Below are positions 32,194 to 43,250 of a stretch of 64,000 nucleotides of DNA, in pieces. Position 1 is the stretch's first letter, and every line of letters begins with the position of its first letter. Source of the stretch: Pantoea piersonii (GTDB lineage: Bacteria; Pseudomonadota; Gammaproteobacteria; Enterobacterales; Enterobacteriaceae); contig NZ_RARB01000004.1 of the NCBI RefSeq assembly GCF_003612015.1, positions 310,001-374,000 of the forward strand, in the 5' to 3' direction. The position numbers were made by a program, and so were the translations under genes. The notes beneath the pieces are model-generated. The model saw only the letters and a program-made list of their open reading frames with translations. It was not told the DNA's origin and did no database searches.

Positions 32194-33333
32194 ATGAAAA
32201 TGCGTGCTTTCACACTAAGCGCTATTGCTGCGTTAATGGCTGCTGCGCCATTTGCCAGCCAGGCTGAAATTACTCTTCTTAAACAAGATCCGCAGGCAGG
32301 CGATCCGCTGAGCCGTCTGAACTTCACCGTGGGCGGCAGTATTCGTCCGCAGTTTGAACATCAGACCGGCGTCAACGACAAATCTTACAAACGTAATGGC
32401 TTCGACGGCGGTACGCGTTTCCGCTTCGCCGCTGATTATTATCTGTTCGATGATATTAGCTGGGCCAGCTATTACGAAGTGGGCGTAAATATTCCGGCCG
32501 TATTTGACTGGGATAACCATTATAAAGATGGCGCCAACGATACCACGCGTCGCCAGCTCTATACCGGTCTGAAAAGCAAAACCTGGGGCGAGATCTATTT
32601 CGGCCAGCAGAACAGCGTCTTCTATGACGTGGTGGGCGCGAAGACCGATATCTGGGACTACGACATGAAAGGCCAGGCGCCGGGCAACGGCATCAACGGC
32701 GACTATGACGGCTCCTACCGCTCGCGCAAACAGCTGAAGTATAAAAACACCTTCGGCGCGGTCGATCTCTACGCTTCTTACCTGTTCAGCGACAACGAAT
32801 ATCTGCCGGGCAACGGCCTGCGCTACAAGCGCAAAGGCGGCGGTTCGCTGGGCGTGGATTACCACATCACGGATGACCTGACCTGGGGCACCGCGTGGAA
32901 CTATACCCGCGCCACTATGCGTAACCCGCGCAACGGCGATGACGGCGACTACAACCAGAACATCTACGGCACCGCATTAAGCTGGAAGCCGGGCAACTGG
33001 ACGCTCTCTGCGGGCGGTGGCTGGTATCAAAACTTCCTGCTGACCAAACGCAGCAATGTTAACGACTACTTCGCCGACGACGCGTGGGGCCTGGAATACT
33101 TCGCCGGCTATAAAATCCCGGTCAAGCAGTACGGCCTGAAAGCCGTTCAGCCTTACGTGATGGGCGATCGTCTGGAGTATGTGAACGGCCGCAACTACCA
33201 GCGCATCGACAACGGTCTGGGCGTGACGCTGTTCCTCGACTACGGCTTCCGCGTCGACTACGAACACGTCTTTACCTCCAGCACCGACAACCTGGGCGAT
33301 ATCAACGTGGTACGTCTGCGTTACGATTTCTAA
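32194..33333 (+). CDS. Outer-membrane porin
   Basis: 379 residues with a 24-residue signal peptide ending FASQA. The mature part alternates polar and hydrophobic residues as in a 16-strand beta barrel. It holds the typical porin segments LNFTVGGSIRPQFEH, RQLYTGLKSKTWGEIYFGQQNSVFYDVVG and DLYASYLFS, and it ends RLRYDF with the C-terminal Phe recognised by the BAM complex. It is a general-porin superfamily member; I cannot assign it to OmpC, OmpF or a specific channel. At this place E. coli has cai, fix and kef genes. A sharp terminator follows. Confidence 0.85.
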   Translation: MKMRAFTLSAIAALMAAAPFASQAEITLLKQDPQAGDPLSRLNFTVGGSIRPQFEHQTGVNDKSYKRNGFDGGTRFRFAADYYLFDDISWASYYEVGVNIPAVFDWDNHYKDGANDTTRRQLYTGLKSKTWGEIYFGQQNSVFYDVVGAKTDIWDYDMKGQAPGNGINGDYDGSYRSRKQLKYKNTFGAVDLYASYLFSDNEYLPGNGLRYKRKGGGSLGVDYHITDDLTWGTAWNYTRATMRNPRNGDDGDYNQNIYGTALSWKPGNWTLSAGGGWYQNFLLTKRSNVNDYFADDAWGLEYFAGYKIPVKQYGLKAVQPYVMGDRLEYVNGRNYQRIDNGLGVTLFLDYGFRVDYEHVFTSSTDNLGDINVVRLRYDF

Positions 33334-33346
33334 TCGTCAAAAGCGT

Positions 33347-33376
33347 AAAACGGCTCCCGAGGGAGCCGTTTTTTTT
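33347..33376. terminator. Bidirectional terminator, porin / DUF805
   Basis: A 12-bp stem (33347-33358 with 33361-33372, loop ga) rich in GC with A- and T-runs at its ends; between convergent genes. Confidence 0.9.
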
Positions 33377-33752
33377 ACTGGGCTGGCGCCGCCTCATCCA
33401 GCGGATCGGGACCAAAGCGGTTTGGGCCGACCGTACCGCGCAGGCAAAAGTAAATCAGCAGCAGCAGCGTTCCCAGCAGGGGAATAAGCATAATCAGCAG
33501 CCACCAGCCGGAGCGATCGAGATCGTGCAGGCGGCGCACGCCGACGGCGACAGAAGGGATCAGAACAGCAACGGAATACACCAGCGAAAGCAGACCCTGG
33601 TCAGAAAAAACCTTCAGTCCGAGCAGTTCGTCTACCGCGCTACATGCCAGCGAAAACAGCGTGCTGAATAATAAAAAGAGCCAGAATGTTTTACGACGGC
33701 AGCGGCCATTGACCACCGCATACATTTTTAAAACGGTCAGATAGTGGTGCAC
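33375..33752 (-). CDS. DUF805 family inner-membrane protein
   Basis: 125 residues resembling E. coli YhaH/YhaI. The DUF805 hallmarks are NGRCRRKTFWLFLLF near 15-29, VGVRRLHDLDRSGWWLL near 71-87 and a C-terminal GPNRFGPDPL. Four hydrophobic segments suggest an integral membrane protein. The family's function is not known. No partner gene is next to it on the same strand. Confidence 0.85.
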   Translation of the reverse strand: MHHYLTVLKMYAVVNGRCRRKTFWLFLLFSTLFSLACSAVDELLGLKVFSDQGLLSLVYSVAVLIPSVAVGVRRLHDLDRSGWWLLIMLIPLLGTLLLLIYFCLRGTVGPNRFGPDPLDEAAPAQ

Positions 33753-34014
33753 TTAAATTTTCCTTTTTGATGAAACCCCGAGCTGCAGCTTCCGTTACGT
33801 CAAGCTGAAACGCACTATTCCTGCCCTTGTGCCAGGTAACCTATTTTATCTGGCGGCTTAGGGTACTGCACAGGTAAAAAGCGGTGTAAAACTCTGTCGA
33901 GTAATAAAAACGTGGAGGCAAAAGCGCTTTACGTAATTAGACTCTTCCCGCTATCGACGAAAGTTTCGCCTTTACGTATGATGGCGCCAATTTTTTATCT
34001 GTGAGTCTTTTAAC

Positions 34015-34494
34015 ATGATTAGTCTGATCGCGGCATTAGCAGCGGATCGCGTCATTGGTATGGAAGGTGCCATGCCGTGGAACCTGCCTGCAGATTTGGC
34101 GTGGTTTAAACGTAACACCTTAAACAAGCCGGTGATTATGGGGCGTCTGACCTTTGAATCAATTGGTCGTCCGCTGCCGGGACGTCTCAATATTGTGGTC
34201 AGCCGTCAGCCGGGCACTGCGGAAGGCGTCACCTGGGTCACCTCGCTGGATGAGGCGATTAAAGCGGCTGGCGACGTACCGGAGATTATGGTGATTGGCG
34301 GTGGGCGTATTTATGAGCAGATGCTGAAGCGCGCCGATCGTCTTTATCTCACGCATATCGACGCTGAAGTAGAAGGGGATACGCAGTTCCCGGATTACGA
34401 ACCGGATGAGTGGCAGTCGACCTTTAGCGAGTTTCACGATGCCGACGAGCAGAACTCGCATAGCTACTGCTTCGAAATTCTTGAGCGTCGCTAA
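34015..34494 (+). CDS. folA: Dihydrofolate reductase
   Basis: 159 residues, the E. coli FolA length. The active-site D27 and L28 (PADLAWF), M20 loop residues G15-M20, W22 and the NADPH motif IGGGRIYEQ near 94-102 are all present. It reduces dihydrofolate to tetrahydrofolate and is the trimethoprim target. Position 47 is Phe (RLTFESIG) where E. coli has Trp, and 45 is Leu for His. D27 and L28 are unchanged. The 260-bp upstream gap shows no gene. Confidence 0.97.
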   Translation: MISLIAALAADRVIGMEGAMPWNLPADLAWFKRNTLNKPVIMGRLTFESIGRPLPGRLNIVVSRQPGTAEGVTWVTSLDEAIKAAGDVPEIMVIGGGRIYEQMLKRADRLYLTHIDAEVEGDTQFPDYEPDEWQSTFSEFHDADEQNSHSYCFEILERR

Positions 34495-34570
34495 CAGCCG
34501 ACAGGTTTAAGAGAAGGGCAACCTTACGATCGCGCCCTCTCTACCGCCGCGGCACGCTTTGCAGCATTTC

Positions 34571-34600
34571 ACGCCTTGTCTCTGACAAGGCGTTTTCGTT
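34571..34600. terminator. folA/apaH convergent terminator
   Basis: A 10-bp stem (acgccttgtc 34571-34580 with gacaaggcgt 34584-34593, loop tct) and a ttttcgttt tail on the + strand. Confidence 0.8.
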
Positions 34601-34609
34601 TGCGCGTCG

Positions 34610-35464
34610 TCAGGCGGACTGCTGCGGCGGGACGCTGTCAGTTGCCGACGGCTGGCGGTTCGATGCCTGCGTATAGTAGCGCTGGCTCTCCCAGTGCAGC
34701 AGCGTCAGCACGCCGCCCCAGCAGCAGCCGGTATCCAGCCCAATCACGCCGCGCGGCGTGCCTTTGCCCTCCAGCGAGGCCCAGTGGCCGAAGACCTGGG
34801 TATAACCGTCCGGCAGCTTGCCTGGAATAGTGAACCAGGGTTTCAGCGGCGGCGGCGCGGACTCCGGCGCCTCTTTGCAAATCATATCGAGCTGGCCGTT
34901 GGGAAAGCAGAAGCGCATGCGCGTCAGCGCGTTGGCGGAGAAACGCAGGCGCGCCAGACCGCTCAGTTCCGGCGTCCAGTTATTCGGCATATCACCATAC
35001 ATGGCGTCCAGGAACAGCGGGTAGCTGTCGCTGGAGAGCACGGCTTCCAGCTCGCGCGCGCAGGCTTTCGCCGTTTCTAAATCCCACTGCGGCGTAATAC
35101 CGGCGTGCGCCATAACCAGCTTTTTTTCTTCATCTACCTGCAACAGTGGCTGACGGCGAAGCCAGTTGATTAGCTCGTCGGCATCTTCCGCGTCCAGCAG
35201 CGGCGTCAGGCGATCTTTGGGCTTGTTGCGGCTGATGCCGGCAAACACCGCCAGCAGATGCAAATCGTGATTGCCCAACACGATACGCACACTCTGGCCC
35301 AGCGATTTTACGTAGCGCAGCACGTCAAGCGAGCCAGGGCCGCGCGCGACCAGATCGCCGGTCAGCCACAGCGTATCCTGTTCAGGCGTAAAGTCGACTT
35401 GCTTCAGCAGGGCGCGCAGCTCATCGTAACAACCGTGAACGTCGCCAATCAGATATGTGCTCAT
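34610..35464 (-). CDS. apaH: Diadenosine tetraphosphatase ApaH
   Basis: 284 residues (E. coli 280). Calcineurin-like metallophosphatase with [10 protein letters not shown] at 8-17, [13 protein letters not shown] near 35-47 and LGNHDLHLL near 63-71 forming the metal site. It splits Ap4A to two ADP and, in E. coli, removes Np4 caps from RNA. Last gene of the lptD-surA-pdxA-rsmA-apaG-apaH operon, but separated from apaG by a hairpin. Confidence 0.97.
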   Translation of the reverse strand: MSTYLIGDVHGCYDELRALLKQVDFTPEQDTLWLTGDLVARGPGSLDVLRYVKSLGQSVRIVLGNHDLHLLAVFAGISRNKPKDRLTPLLDAEDADELINWLRRQPLLQVDEEKKLVMAHAGITPQWDLETAKACARELEAVLSSDSYPLFLDAMYGDMPNNWTPELSGLARLRFSANALTRMRFCFPNGQLDMICKEAPESAPPPLKPWFTIPGKLPDGYTQVFGHWASLEGKGTPRGVIGLDTGCCWGGVLTLLHWESQRYYTQASNRQPSATDSVPPQQSA

Positions 35465-35481
35465 AGAGAATAATCCGCAAT

Positions 35482-35509
35482 AAAAAACCGCGCCCGGCAG
35501 AACCGGGCG
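35482..35509 (-). terminator. Possible attenuating terminator between apaG and apaH
   Basis: On the minus strand a 7-bp GC stem (35503-35509 with 35491-35497, loop of five) is followed 3 nt later by tttttta. It lies in the apaG-apaH gap of 58 bp and could lower or end read-through into apaH. Confidence 0.5.
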
Positions 35510-35522
35510 AAGCGTAAAAAGA

Positions 35523-35900
35523 TCAGTGTATGTGGGTTTCTACAGCGAGGCGAAACACCGGGATGTCGATGTTAAAGGTTTCACCCTCTTCATCCTGCAT
35601 CACATAGTGTCCCTGCATGGTGCCCATCGGCGTTTCGATAATGGCGCCGCTGGTGTACTGAAATTCGCTACCGGGCGCGATCACGGGCTGTTCGCCCACC
35701 ACGCCTTCGCCCTGAACTTCGGTTTCGCGCCCGTTGCCGTTAGTGATTAGCCAGTAGCGACCCAGCAGCTGCACGGCATTGCGGCCCAGATTGCGGATGG
35801 TGATGGTATAAGCAAAGACGAAGCGCTCCTCTTCCGGCGAAGACTGGGAAGCGATATAGAGACTTTGTACCTGAACAGACATCCGGGCCGATTCACTCAT
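35523..35900 (-). CDS. apaG: ApaG domain protein
   Basis: 125 residues, identical in length to E. coli ApaG. A fibronectin-III-like beta sandwich with the family segment [20 protein letters not shown] near 44-63 and [16 protein letters not shown] near 82-97. Its function is uncertain; it has been linked to magnesium/cobalt-related phenotypes by early work. It starts 3 nt after rsmA ends, so it is probably coupled. Confidence 0.94.
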   Translation of the reverse strand: MSESARMSVQVQSLYIASQSSPEEERFVFAYTITIRNLGRNAVQLLGRYWLITNGNGRETEVQGEGVVGEQPVIAPGSEFQYTSGAIIETPMGTMQGHYVMQDEEGETFNIDIPVFRLAVETHIH

Positions 35901-35903
35901 GCA

Positions 35904-36725
35904 TTACTCCAGCGGTTCACCTTGATGTGTCGCCAGCCAGTTGGCTAACTGACAATATTGCGCCACCGACACGTTTTCCGCACGTAAACCTGCATCGATG
36001 CCCAGCTCATCCAGCGCGCCGGCTTCAAACAGATAGCCGAGGCTATTGCGCAGGGTTTTGCGGCGCTTACCGAAGGCCTCGGTAGTGATGCGGCTCAGTA
36101 CGCGAATATCGCTTACCGGATGCGGCGGCTCCGCATAGGGCACCAGGCGCACTACGGCCGAATCCACTTTAGGCGGCGGCGTAAACGAGTGCGGCGGTAC
36201 TTCAAGCACCGGGATGACCTGGCAATAGTATTGCGCCATCACGCTGAGTCGGCCGTAGGCCTTGCTGCCTGGGCCTGCGACGAGGCGGTTAACCACCTCT
36301 TTCTGCAGCATGAAGTGCATATCTTTGATCGAACCAGTATAGCTGAAAAGGTGAAACATCAGCGGGGTCGAAATATTGTAAGGCAGGTTGCCAAATACGC
36401 GCAGCGGCTGGCCTTTTTCCTGCGCCAGCGCGGCGAAATCGAAAGCCATCGCATCCTGCTGATAGATCGTCAGTTTGGGGCCGAGAAACGGATGGGTCTG
36501 CAGACGCGCAGCCAGATCGCGGTCCAGCTCGACCACCGTTAAGGCGTCGAGACGTTCGCCGACGGGTTCCGTCAGCGCGCCGAGGCCAGGGCCGATCTCC
36601 ACCAGCGCTTCGCTGCGCTGCGGATGAATGGCGGAGACAATGCTATCGATAATGTACTGATCGTTCAGGAAGTTCTGCCCGAAACGTTTACGGGCATAGT
36701 GCCCCTGATGGACGCGATTATTCAT
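35904..36725 (-). CDS. rsmA: 16S rRNA dimethyltransferase RsmA (KsgA)
   Basis: 273 residues, as E. coli KsgA. SAM motif [14 protein letters not shown] near 42-55 and catalytic motif [10 protein letters not shown] near 110-119. It dimethylates two adjacent adenines (A1518 and A1519 in E. coli) at the 3' end of 16S rRNA during late 30S maturation; loss gives kasugamycin resistance. The start overlaps the pdxA stop by 8 nt. Confidence 0.97.
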   Translation of the reverse strand: MNNRVHQGHYARKRFGQNFLNDQYIIDSIVSAIHPQRSEALVEIGPGLGALTEPVGERLDALTVVELDRDLAARLQTHPFLGPKLTIYQQDAMAFDFAALAQEKGQPLRVFGNLPYNISTPLMFHLFSYTGSIKDMHFMLQKEVVNRLVAGPGSKAYGRLSVMAQYYCQVIPVLEVPPHSFTPPPKVDSAVVRLVPYAEPPHPVSDIRVLSRITTEAFGKRRKTLRNSLGYLFEAGALDELGIDAGLRAENVSVAQYCQLANWLATHQGEPLE

Positions 36726-37710
36726 TACTGCTCTTGATCATAGTGATGGCGAGGTTAAGCGCCGTAATAAAGCTGCCCGGCTCCGCCTGACCCAGTCCGG
36801 CCAGCTCAAGCGCAGTGCCGTGGTCAACGGAGGTACGGATAAAGGGCAGGCCAAGCGTGATATTCACCGCGCGGCCGAACCCCTGAAATTTTAGCACCGG
36901 CAAACCCTGATCGTGATACATCGCCAGCACCGCATCGGCGTGCTGCAAATATTTTGGCTGGAACAGGGTGTCGGCCGGAAGCGGCCCGGTGAGATGAATG
37001 CCCTGTTCGCGCAGGGAGTCGAGCGCCGGAATAATTGTGTCGATCTCTTCGCGTCCCATATGTCCGCTCTCGCCCGCATGGGGATTAAGCCCACAGACAA
37101 AGATATGCGGCTGCGGGATAGCGAACTTCTGCTGCAGATCGCGATGCAGAATGGTAATAACTTCACGCAGGCTGGCATGGGTAATCGCCGCAGAGACATC
37201 TTTCAGCGGCAAATGCGTCGTCGCCAGCGCGACTCGCAGCTCTTCGGTCGCCAGCATCATCACCACGCGATGGCCGCCAGCGCGATCGGCGAAGAATTCG
37301 GTATGCCCGGTAAACGGGATGCCCGCATCGTTAATCACCCCTTTATGTACCGGGCCGGTGATCAACGCGGCGAATTCGCCGTTCAGGCAGCCGTCGCAGG
37401 CGTGCGCCAGGGTCGCCAGCACGTAGGGACTGTTAGCGGCATCGAGTTTGCCGGGCGTAACCGGCTGAGCGAGCTCTACCGGCAGAATCGTAAGCGAGCC
37501 CGCCTGCTGCGGCTGCGGCGCAAGGCCGGGCTGATAGTCGCGCAGCGTCAGCGGCAAACCGAGCTGAGCGGCGCGTTCACGCAGCAGCTGTGGCGACGCG
37601 CATACGACCAGCTCAACTGGCCAGTTCTGCTGGGCCAGTTGAATGGTGAGATCGGGACCAATCCCGGCGGGCTCGCCGGGAGTGATCGCTACGCGATAGT
37701 TACTGGGCAT
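36718..37710 (-). CDS. pdxA: 4-hydroxythreonine-4-phosphate dehydrogenase
   Basis: 330 residues (E. coli 329). An NAD-dependent, metal-binding enzyme of pyridoxal phosphate synthesis. Conserved [13 protein letters not shown] near 8-20, [11 protein letters not shown] near 132-142 and [16 protein letters not shown] near 273-288. ATG 37710 aligns with the E. coli start; ATG 37716 two codons upstream is possible. It overlaps the surA end by 11 nt. Confidence 0.96.
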   Translation of the reverse strand: MPSNYRVAITPGEPAGIGPDLTIQLAQQNWPVELVVCASPQLLRERAAQLGLPLTLRDYQPGLAPQPQQAGSLTILPVELAQPVTPGKLDAANSPYVLATLAHACDGCLNGEFAALITGPVHKGVINDAGIPFTGHTEFFADRAGGHRVVMMLATEELRVALATTHLPLKDVSAAITHASLREVITILHRDLQQKFAIPQPHIFVCGLNPHAGESGHMGREEIDTIIPALDSLREQGIHLTGPLPADTLFQPKYLQHADAVLAMYHDQGLPVLKFQGFGRAVNITLGLPFIRTSVDHGTALELAGLGQAEPGSFITALNLAITMIKSSNE

Positions 37711-38995
37711 TGCCATCCAGAATCTTCACGTAGGCGCTGGCACGCTGTTCCTGCATCCAGGTTTGCGCTTCTTCAGCAAACTTGCGGTTGAACAGCAGGC
37801 GATAGGCGCGCTCTTTTTGCGCCGCATCGGTCTTGTCGACCTGACGGGTATCCAGCAGCTGAATCAGGTGCCAGCCGAAGGAAGAGTGAACCGGCTGGCT
37901 GGTCTGGCCTTTTTGCAACTGCAGCAGGGCGTCGCGGAACGCCGGATCGAACGCTTCCGGCGAGGACCAGCCCAGATCGCCGCCCTGGTTGGCAGAGCCC
38001 GGATCGTCAGAGAATTGCTTGGCGGCAGCGGCGAAGCTGGTTTTACCGCTGCGGATATCCGCAGCAATCTCTTCCACTTTCGCGCGCGCCTGGGCATCGG
38101 TCAGAATCGGCGACGGTTTGATCAGGATATGACGCGCATGCACCTCGGTGACGGAGATATTTTTGCTCTCGCCGCGCAGGTCGTTCACCTTCAGAATATG
38201 AAAGCCGACGCCGGAGCGGATCGGGCCGACAACATCGCCTTTCTTCGCTGTCGATAGCGCCTGTGCGAACAGGGTAGGCAGCTCTTCAATCTTGCCCCAG
38301 CCCATGTTGCCGCCTTTCAGCGCCTGCGGATCGGCGGAGTAGGTCACGGCCAGCTTGCCGAAATCCGCGCCGCCTTTCAGTTCGCCCATCAGCTGCTTAG
38401 CCAGCGCTTCCTGATCGTCTACCTGCTGCTGCGACGGGTTTTCCGGCAGCGGCAGCAGGATCTGGCTGACGTTCAGCTCGGTGCCCTGGGCATTTTGCGC
38501 GCCGACCTGAGTAGCCAGCGTATCGACTTCCTGCGGCAGGATAGTGACGCGACGACGCACTTCATTGTTGCGCACTTCGGCGATCAGCATCTCTTTACGG
38601 ATCTGTCCGCGATAGTCGCTGTAGTTAACGCCGTCATAGGCCAGGCGGCTGCGCAGCTGATCGAGGCTCATATGGTTCTGCGCGGCGATATTGCTGATTG
38701 CCTGGTCGAGTTGCTGATCGTTGATCTGCAGGCCCGCTTTTTCGCCCATCTGCAGGATGATGTTGTCCATGATCTGACGTTCAAGGATCTGGTGGCGCAA
38801 TGTCTTGTCGTCCGGCAACTGCTGGCCGGCCTGTTGCGACTGCGCTTTTACGGTGCGCAGCATATTATCTACGTCACTCTCCAGAACGACGCCGTTATTC
38901 ACAACGGCAGCGACTTTATCAACCACTTGTGGTGCTGCGAACGCGGTGTTGGCGGCTACCGCCACACCCAGAATCAGCATTCTCCAGTTCTTCAT
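37700..38995 (-). CDS. surA: Periplasmic chaperone / PPIase SurA
   Basis: 431 residues (E. coli 428). Signal peptide 1-20 (cut after NTAFA), N-terminal chaperone region to about 170, then two parvulin domains (about 173-275 and 285-385; second has RHILIKPSP and [18 protein letters not shown]), and a C-terminal helix returning to the chaperone core. Escorts unfolded outer-membrane proteins, including LptD encoded just upstream, to the BAM complex. Confidence 0.97.
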   Translation of the reverse strand: MKNWRMLILGVAVAANTAFAAPQVVDKVAAVVNNGVVLESDVDNMLRTVKAQSQQAGQQLPDDKTLRHQILERQIMDNIILQMGEKAGLQINDQQLDQAISNIAAQNHMSLDQLRSRLAYDGVNYSDYRGQIRKEMLIAEVRNNEVRRRVTILPQEVDTLATQVGAQNAQGTELNVSQILLPLPENPSQQQVDDQEALAKQLMGELKGGADFGKLAVTYSADPQALKGGNMGWGKIEELPTLFAQALSTAKKGDVVGPIRSGVGFHILKVNDLRGESKNISVTEVHARHILIKPSPILTDAQARAKVEEIAADIRSGKTSFAAAAKQFSDDPGSANQGGDLGWSSPEAFDPAFRDALLQLQKGQTSQPVHSSFGWHLIQLLDTRQVDKTDAAQKERAYRLLFNRKFAEEAQTWMQEQRASAYVKILDGNAQ

Positions 38996-39050
38996 ACTTT
39001 TTCCATAGTTGTTTCCGCAGAGCGGGAATTACCAGTCAAACATCGCAACA

Positions 39051-41429
39051 TCAGAAAGCGCGCTGATAAGGGATAATGCCCTGACGCAGCATCTGCTCGG
39101 TGCCTAAGCCATAACCAGAGCTCAAACCGCGCAGCTCAATGTTGAATGAGATTTGGTTGTCATACTTACTGTCGTTGTTTTCCCAACCGTTGATCTTACG
39201 TTCGTAACCGACGCGGATCGCGTAGCAGCAGGAGCTGTACTGCAGGCCAACCAGCTGCGAAGCGGGTTTGCTGTTGCGCGTATCGTAGTAGTACGCACCC
39301 ACCACTGACCAGGCGTCTGCGATGGGCCAGCTGGCGGTGCCGCCGACCTGGGAAATCCCGTTTTTATAGATCGGGTTGTTCACCAGGCTGGAGTTGTTCA
39401 GCGCGGTCGCTACATACTCCGGACTGCTGTAGCGATAGCTCAGCTGCACAACGCGGTCGGCGTCGCGACGATACTCCAGCACGGTATTGCCCTGTGCGAC
39501 GTTATCGAGACGGGTATCGTACTGCAGCCCGCCGCGTACCGCCCAGCGATCGCTGACTTTCCAGTAGGTGTCACCGGCCCAAATCAGGCTGCCGGTGTCA
39601 TCTTCTTTGTTAGTCTGGTTTACGCCGGTACGTGAAGGGGTAAACGAGTAGATTTGACCCACGGAAACGTTAAAACGTTCAACCAGATCCTGATCATAAA
39701 TACGCGAGGTGACGCCGGTCGACACTTCGTTAGCCGAGGCGATACGATCCAGGCCGCTATAGGTGCGGTCGCGGAACAGGCCGGTATAGTCAGTCTGCAG
39801 CAGCGTCGAGTCGTACGGATAGATGTCGCTCTGGTTGCGGTATGGAATATAGAGATACTGAACGCGCGGCTCGAGCGTCTGGGTATAGCCTTCCGCCCAG
39901 TCCATATCGCGATCGAATACCAGTCTGCCGTCGACCTTGAATTGCGGCAGGGTGCGGTTCACCGAACTTTTCAGCTGGCCGCTCTGACTGTTCTCGTTAT
40001 TCGCCAGATTAGCGTTGTAGTAATCCAGCGAATCCTGCTGGTAGTGCGTCGCCAGGAACTTCGCTTCGGTATCCAGGCTCGCCCAGCCGTTGGAAAGCGG
40101 CAGGTTAAGCGTTGGTTCGATATGCAGACGAGTTGCTTCAGGCATGCGATCATTTACATTGGTGAACTTCACCGCCTGCGCATAGATACGGCCGTCAAAC
40201 GGACCCATATCGTTCTGGTAGAAGTTCAGATCCAGCTGCGGCTGCGCGCGATAGACGTTGCTATTGCTGGTGTCGCCGAAGACCTGGAAATCACGACTGG
40301 AGAGCGTGGCGTCCCAGTTGGTGTCGGCGTAGCCGAAGCTAAATTTCTGCGTCGCGTAGCCGTCGGTCGAATTGTAATATTTCGAGTCGAGATCGTTAAA
40401 GTAATAAGGATCGCTGACTTTGGTGTAGTCGGCGTTGAAACGCCAGTGCTGGTCATAGACACCGGCGTGGCGCCAGTAGAAGAGCCAGCGGTCATTGCTT
40501 TTATCTTCCGCGATGCCGCGTACCGCTTTGTCTTTATCGTACTGGTCGTCTGACGGCAGATAGTCAAACTCCATCAGGCCGGCGCCGAACTGCGTCAGAT
40601 AGCGGAATTCGTTCTCCAGCTGCATGCCGCGCTTCGACATATAGTGCGGCGTAATGGTGGCATCCGCCTGCGGCGCGATGTTCCAGTAGTAGGGCAGAAT
40701 AAACTCGAACCCTTTGCTGCTGCCATATTTCGCGTTGGGGATCAGGAAGCCGGAGCGGCGGCGATCGCCAATCGGCAGCTGCAGATAGGGGCTGTAGAAG
40801 ATCGGTACGGAGCCTAGCTTAAAGCGCGCGTTCCAGATCTCCGCCACTTCTTCCTGGCGATCCTGGATCACCTGCGATCCCACTACGCTCCAGCTATTGT
40901 AGCCGGGCAGACAGGAGGTGAAGCTGCCGTTTTCCAGAATGGTATAGCGATTATCGGCGCGCTGCTTCATCAAATCGGCGTCGCCGCGCCCCTGACGTCC
41001 CACCATCTGGTAGTTACCGTTCCAGACGTTGGTATCTTTACTGTTCAGATTGGACCAGGCTTTCGGACCTTTCAGGATGACCTGATTGTCGTCGTAGCGC
41101 ACATTACCCAGCGCGTCGACGGTGCGTACCGGCGTGGTTTGCCCCTCTTGCTGGCGCTGATGCAGCTGCATTTCATCCGACTGCAGACGGCTGTTGCCCT
41201 GCTGAACATCTACGTTTCCGGTGAATACCGCGTCGTCCGGATAGTTTCCCTTCGCCGCGTCGGAATGGATCGTGACCGGCAGCTGGTTCGTCTGGCCATT
41301 GACCAGCGGGCGATTATAGCTCGGCACGCCCAGCATACACTGCGACATAAGATCGTCGGCCAGAGCAGACTGACTGGATATCGCTGCGCCAATCATGGTG
41401 GCCAGCAGGGTAGGTAGTCGTTTATTCAT
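39051..41429 (-). CDS. lptD: LPS-assembly outer-membrane protein LptD
   Basis: 792 residues (E. coli 784). Signal peptide 1-24 (cut after SQSALA), periplasmic beta-jellyroll to about 225 and a 26-strand barrel. The four cysteines needed for disulfide shuffling are present: one in SQCMLGVP (about 31), one in TSCLPG (about 173) and a pair in SSCCYAIR near the C-terminus. It inserts lipopolysaccharide into the outer leaflet with LptE. The frame is open to 41465, but [13 protein letters not shown] matches the family start. First gene of the six-gene leftward operon. Confidence 0.97.
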   Translation of the reverse strand: MNKRLPTLLATMIGAAISSQSALADDLMSQCMLGVPSYNRPLVNGQTNQLPVTIHSDAAKGNYPDDAVFTGNVDVQQGNSRLQSDEMQLHQRQQEGQTTPVRTVDALGNVRYDDNQVILKGPKAWSNLNSKDTNVWNGNYQMVGRQGRGDADLMKQRADNRYTILENGSFTSCLPGYNSWSVVGSQVIQDRQEEVAEIWNARFKLGSVPIFYSPYLQLPIGDRRRSGFLIPNAKYGSSKGFEFILPYYWNIAPQADATITPHYMSKRGMQLENEFRYLTQFGAGLMEFDYLPSDDQYDKDKAVRGIAEDKSNDRWLFYWRHAGVYDQHWRFNADYTKVSDPYYFNDLDSKYYNSTDGYATQKFSFGYADTNWDATLSSRDFQVFGDTSNSNVYRAQPQLDLNFYQNDMGPFDGRIYAQAVKFTNVNDRMPEATRLHIEPTLNLPLSNGWASLDTEAKFLATHYQQDSLDYYNANLANNENSQSGQLKSSVNRTLPQFKVDGRLVFDRDMDWAEGYTQTLEPRVQYLYIPYRNQSDIYPYDSTLLQTDYTGLFRDRTYSGLDRIASANEVSTGVTSRIYDQDLVERFNVSVGQIYSFTPSRTGVNQTNKEDDTGSLIWAGDTYWKVSDRWAVRGGLQYDTRLDNVAQGNTVLEYRRDADRVVQLSYRYSSPEYVATALNNSSLVNNPIYKNGISQVGGTASWPIADAWSVVGAYYYDTRNSKPASQLVGLQYSSCCYAIRVGYERKINGWENNDSKYDNQISFNIELRGLSSGYGLGTEQMLRQGIIPYQRAF

Positions 41430-41611
41430 ACGCGGTATCGAGAATTCCATGAAAACTGGCATCATGCCGACAATCGGGTCAGAGACTAACGTACTGCCCG
41501 GCGTTGTGCCAGTGTTAATCCTTGTCTGTCCGCGTTGCCGTTAGGCGCTGGGGTAAATGACAGGTATGATAATGCAATTTTCAGCCGCAAGCATGGCGAA
41601 TTGAGGAGTTT

Positions 41612-42412
41612 ATGCGCTACTGGGGAAAAGTTATTGGGCTGGTGCTGGGGCTGCTTTCCGGCGCCGGTTTTTGGGGCATTGTGTTCGGCCTGCTGATTGG
41701 CCATTTGATCGATAAGGTTCGCAGCGCAAAAGGACAGGCCTGGTTCGCGAATAACCAAACCCGCCAGACGCTGTTTTTTCAGACCACATTTCAGGTAATG
41801 GGCCACCTTACCAAATCGAAAGGGCGCGTTACCGAAGCCGATATTCAAATCGCTTCTTTATTAATGGATCGCATGCAGCTGCATGGCGAGGCGCGTACTG
41901 CCGCGCAGCGCGCCTTCCGCGAAGGCAAACAGGGCGATTATCCGTTACGCACCAAACTGCGCGAACTGCGCAGCGCCTGTTTCGGCCGCTTCGATCTGAT
42001 TCGGATGTTTCTGGAAATTCAGATTCAGGCTGCCTTCGCCGACGGTTCGCTGCACCCGAATGAGCGGCAGGTGCTTTACGTCATCGCCGAAGAGCTGGGC
42101 ATTTCGCGCATTCAGTTCGATCAGTTCCTGCGCATGATGGAGGGCGGCCAGCAGTTTGGCGGCCAGGGCGGCGGCTATCAGCAGGCGCAGCGCGGGCCGA
42201 CGCTGGAGGACGCCTGCAGCGTGCTGGGGGTCAAAAGCAGCGATGACGCCACCACCATTAAGCGCGCCTACCGCAAGCTGATGAGCGAGCACCATCCCGA
42301 CAAGCTGGTGGCGAAAGGTCTGCCGCCGGAGATGATGGAGATGGCGAAACAGAAGGCGCAGGAGATTCAGGCGGCTTACGATCTGATTCGCCGCGAGAAA
42401 GGATTTAAGTAA
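41612..42412 (+). CDS. djlA: Membrane-anchored DnaJ-like protein DjlA
   Basis: 266 residues (E. coli 271). One N-terminal membrane segment with glycine-rich face (about 7-31), a TerB-like domain about 55-180, a short Gln/Gly-rich linker about 180-195, and a C-terminal J domain with HPD in SEHHPDKLV (about 228-233). A co-chaperone for DnaK at the inner membrane, linked in E. coli to the Rcs capsule pathway. Divergent from lptD; its 3' end lies 14 bp from the convergent rluA. Confidence 0.96.
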   Translation: MRYWGKVIGLVLGLLSGAGFWGIVFGLLIGHLIDKVRSAKGQAWFANNQTRQTLFFQTTFQVMGHLTKSKGRVTEADIQIASLLMDRMQLHGEARTAAQRAFREGKQGDYPLRTKLRELRSACFGRFDLIRMFLEIQIQAAFADGSLHPNERQVLYVIAEELGISRIQFDQFLRMMEGGQQFGGQGGGYQQAQRGPTLEDACSVLGVKSSDDATTIKRAYRKLMSEHHPDKLVAKGLPPEMMEMAKQKAQEIQAAYDLIRREKGFK

Positions 42413-42426
42413 CCGCAGGCGCGAGG

Positions 42427-43080
42427 TTAAAAATCTGCTGGCTGGCGAAACGTCATGCTGTTGCCGAACGCCGGATGGGTAATAGTCAGCGACTCGGCAT
42501 GCAGCAGCAGACGCGGCGCGCGCGCCTTCGCCTCAGGATGAGCGTAAAAGCCGTCGCCGAGAATAGGATGACCCAGCGCCAGCATATGCACGCGCAGCTG
42601 GTGCGAACGGCCGGTAATCGGCTTTAGCGCCACGCGCGCGCTGTTGTCGGCCAGATACTCCAGCACTTCATATTCGGTCTGCGCCGCTTTGCCGGTTTCA
42701 AAACAGACCTTCTGTTTTGGCCGGTTCGGCCAGTCGCAAATCAGCGGAAGATCCACCACGCCTTTTTCCGCAGCCGGATGACCCCAGACGCGCGCCACGT
42801 AGCGTTTAGAAGGTTCGCGCTCGCGAAACTGACGCTTCAGCTCGCGCTCCGCCGCTTTGGTCAGCGCCACCGCAATCACGCCGCTGGTGGCCATATCGAG
42901 GCGATGCACCGACTCCGCCTGCGGGAAATCGCGCTGAATGCGTGTCATTACGCTGTCTTTGTGCTCTTCCAGACGGCCAGGTACCGACAGCAGTCCGCTC
43001 GGCTTATTGACCACCATAATGTGCGCATCCTGATAAAGGATATGCAGCCAGGGTTCGCGTGGCGGATTGTAGGGTTCCAT
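42427..43080 (-). CDS. rluA: 23S rRNA/tRNA pseudouridine synthase RluA
   Basis: 217 residues (E. coli 219). RluA-family catalytic motif HRLDMATSGVIA with the nucleophilic Asp near residue 62-64, and KPITGRSHQLRVHM near 155-168. It makes pseudouridine 746 in 23S rRNA and 32 in several tRNAs. Lies downstream of rapA but separated by 170 bp with a terminator, unlike the tight E. coli pair. Confidence 0.96.
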   Translation of the reverse strand: MEPYNPPREPWLHILYQDAHIMVVNKPSGLLSVPGRLEEHKDSVMTRIQRDFPQAESVHRLDMATSGVIAVALTKAAERELKRQFREREPSKRYVARVWGHPAAEKGVVDLPLICDWPNRPKQKVCFETGKAAQTEYEVLEYLADNSARVALKPITGRSHQLRVHMLALGHPILGDGFYAHPEAKARAPRLLLHAESLTITHPAFGNSMTFRQPADF

Positions 43081-43100
43081 TTTTATATCTGCTTATAGAT

Positions 43101-43126
43101 CAAAGAAAAGGGGCGAGATGGCCCCT
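43101..43126 (-). terminator. Terminator between rapA and rluA
   Basis: On the minus strand a 6-bp stem (aggggc/gcccct, 43126-43121 with 43114-43109) is followed by ttttctttg. It would end rapA transcripts before rluA. The rest of the 43127-43250 gap shows short hairpins and no gene. Confidence 0.6.
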
Positions 43127-43250
43127 GCGTATATTCTCACTTCGCCAGCGCGGCGAGAGGGCGCTATAGCAAAGACGTTAAAGGCGCGTCCCGCCTCATC
43201 TCTGATGCGGAACGCTGCCGCTTCGGTTCCTCTCGCCCGACGGAGAGAGA

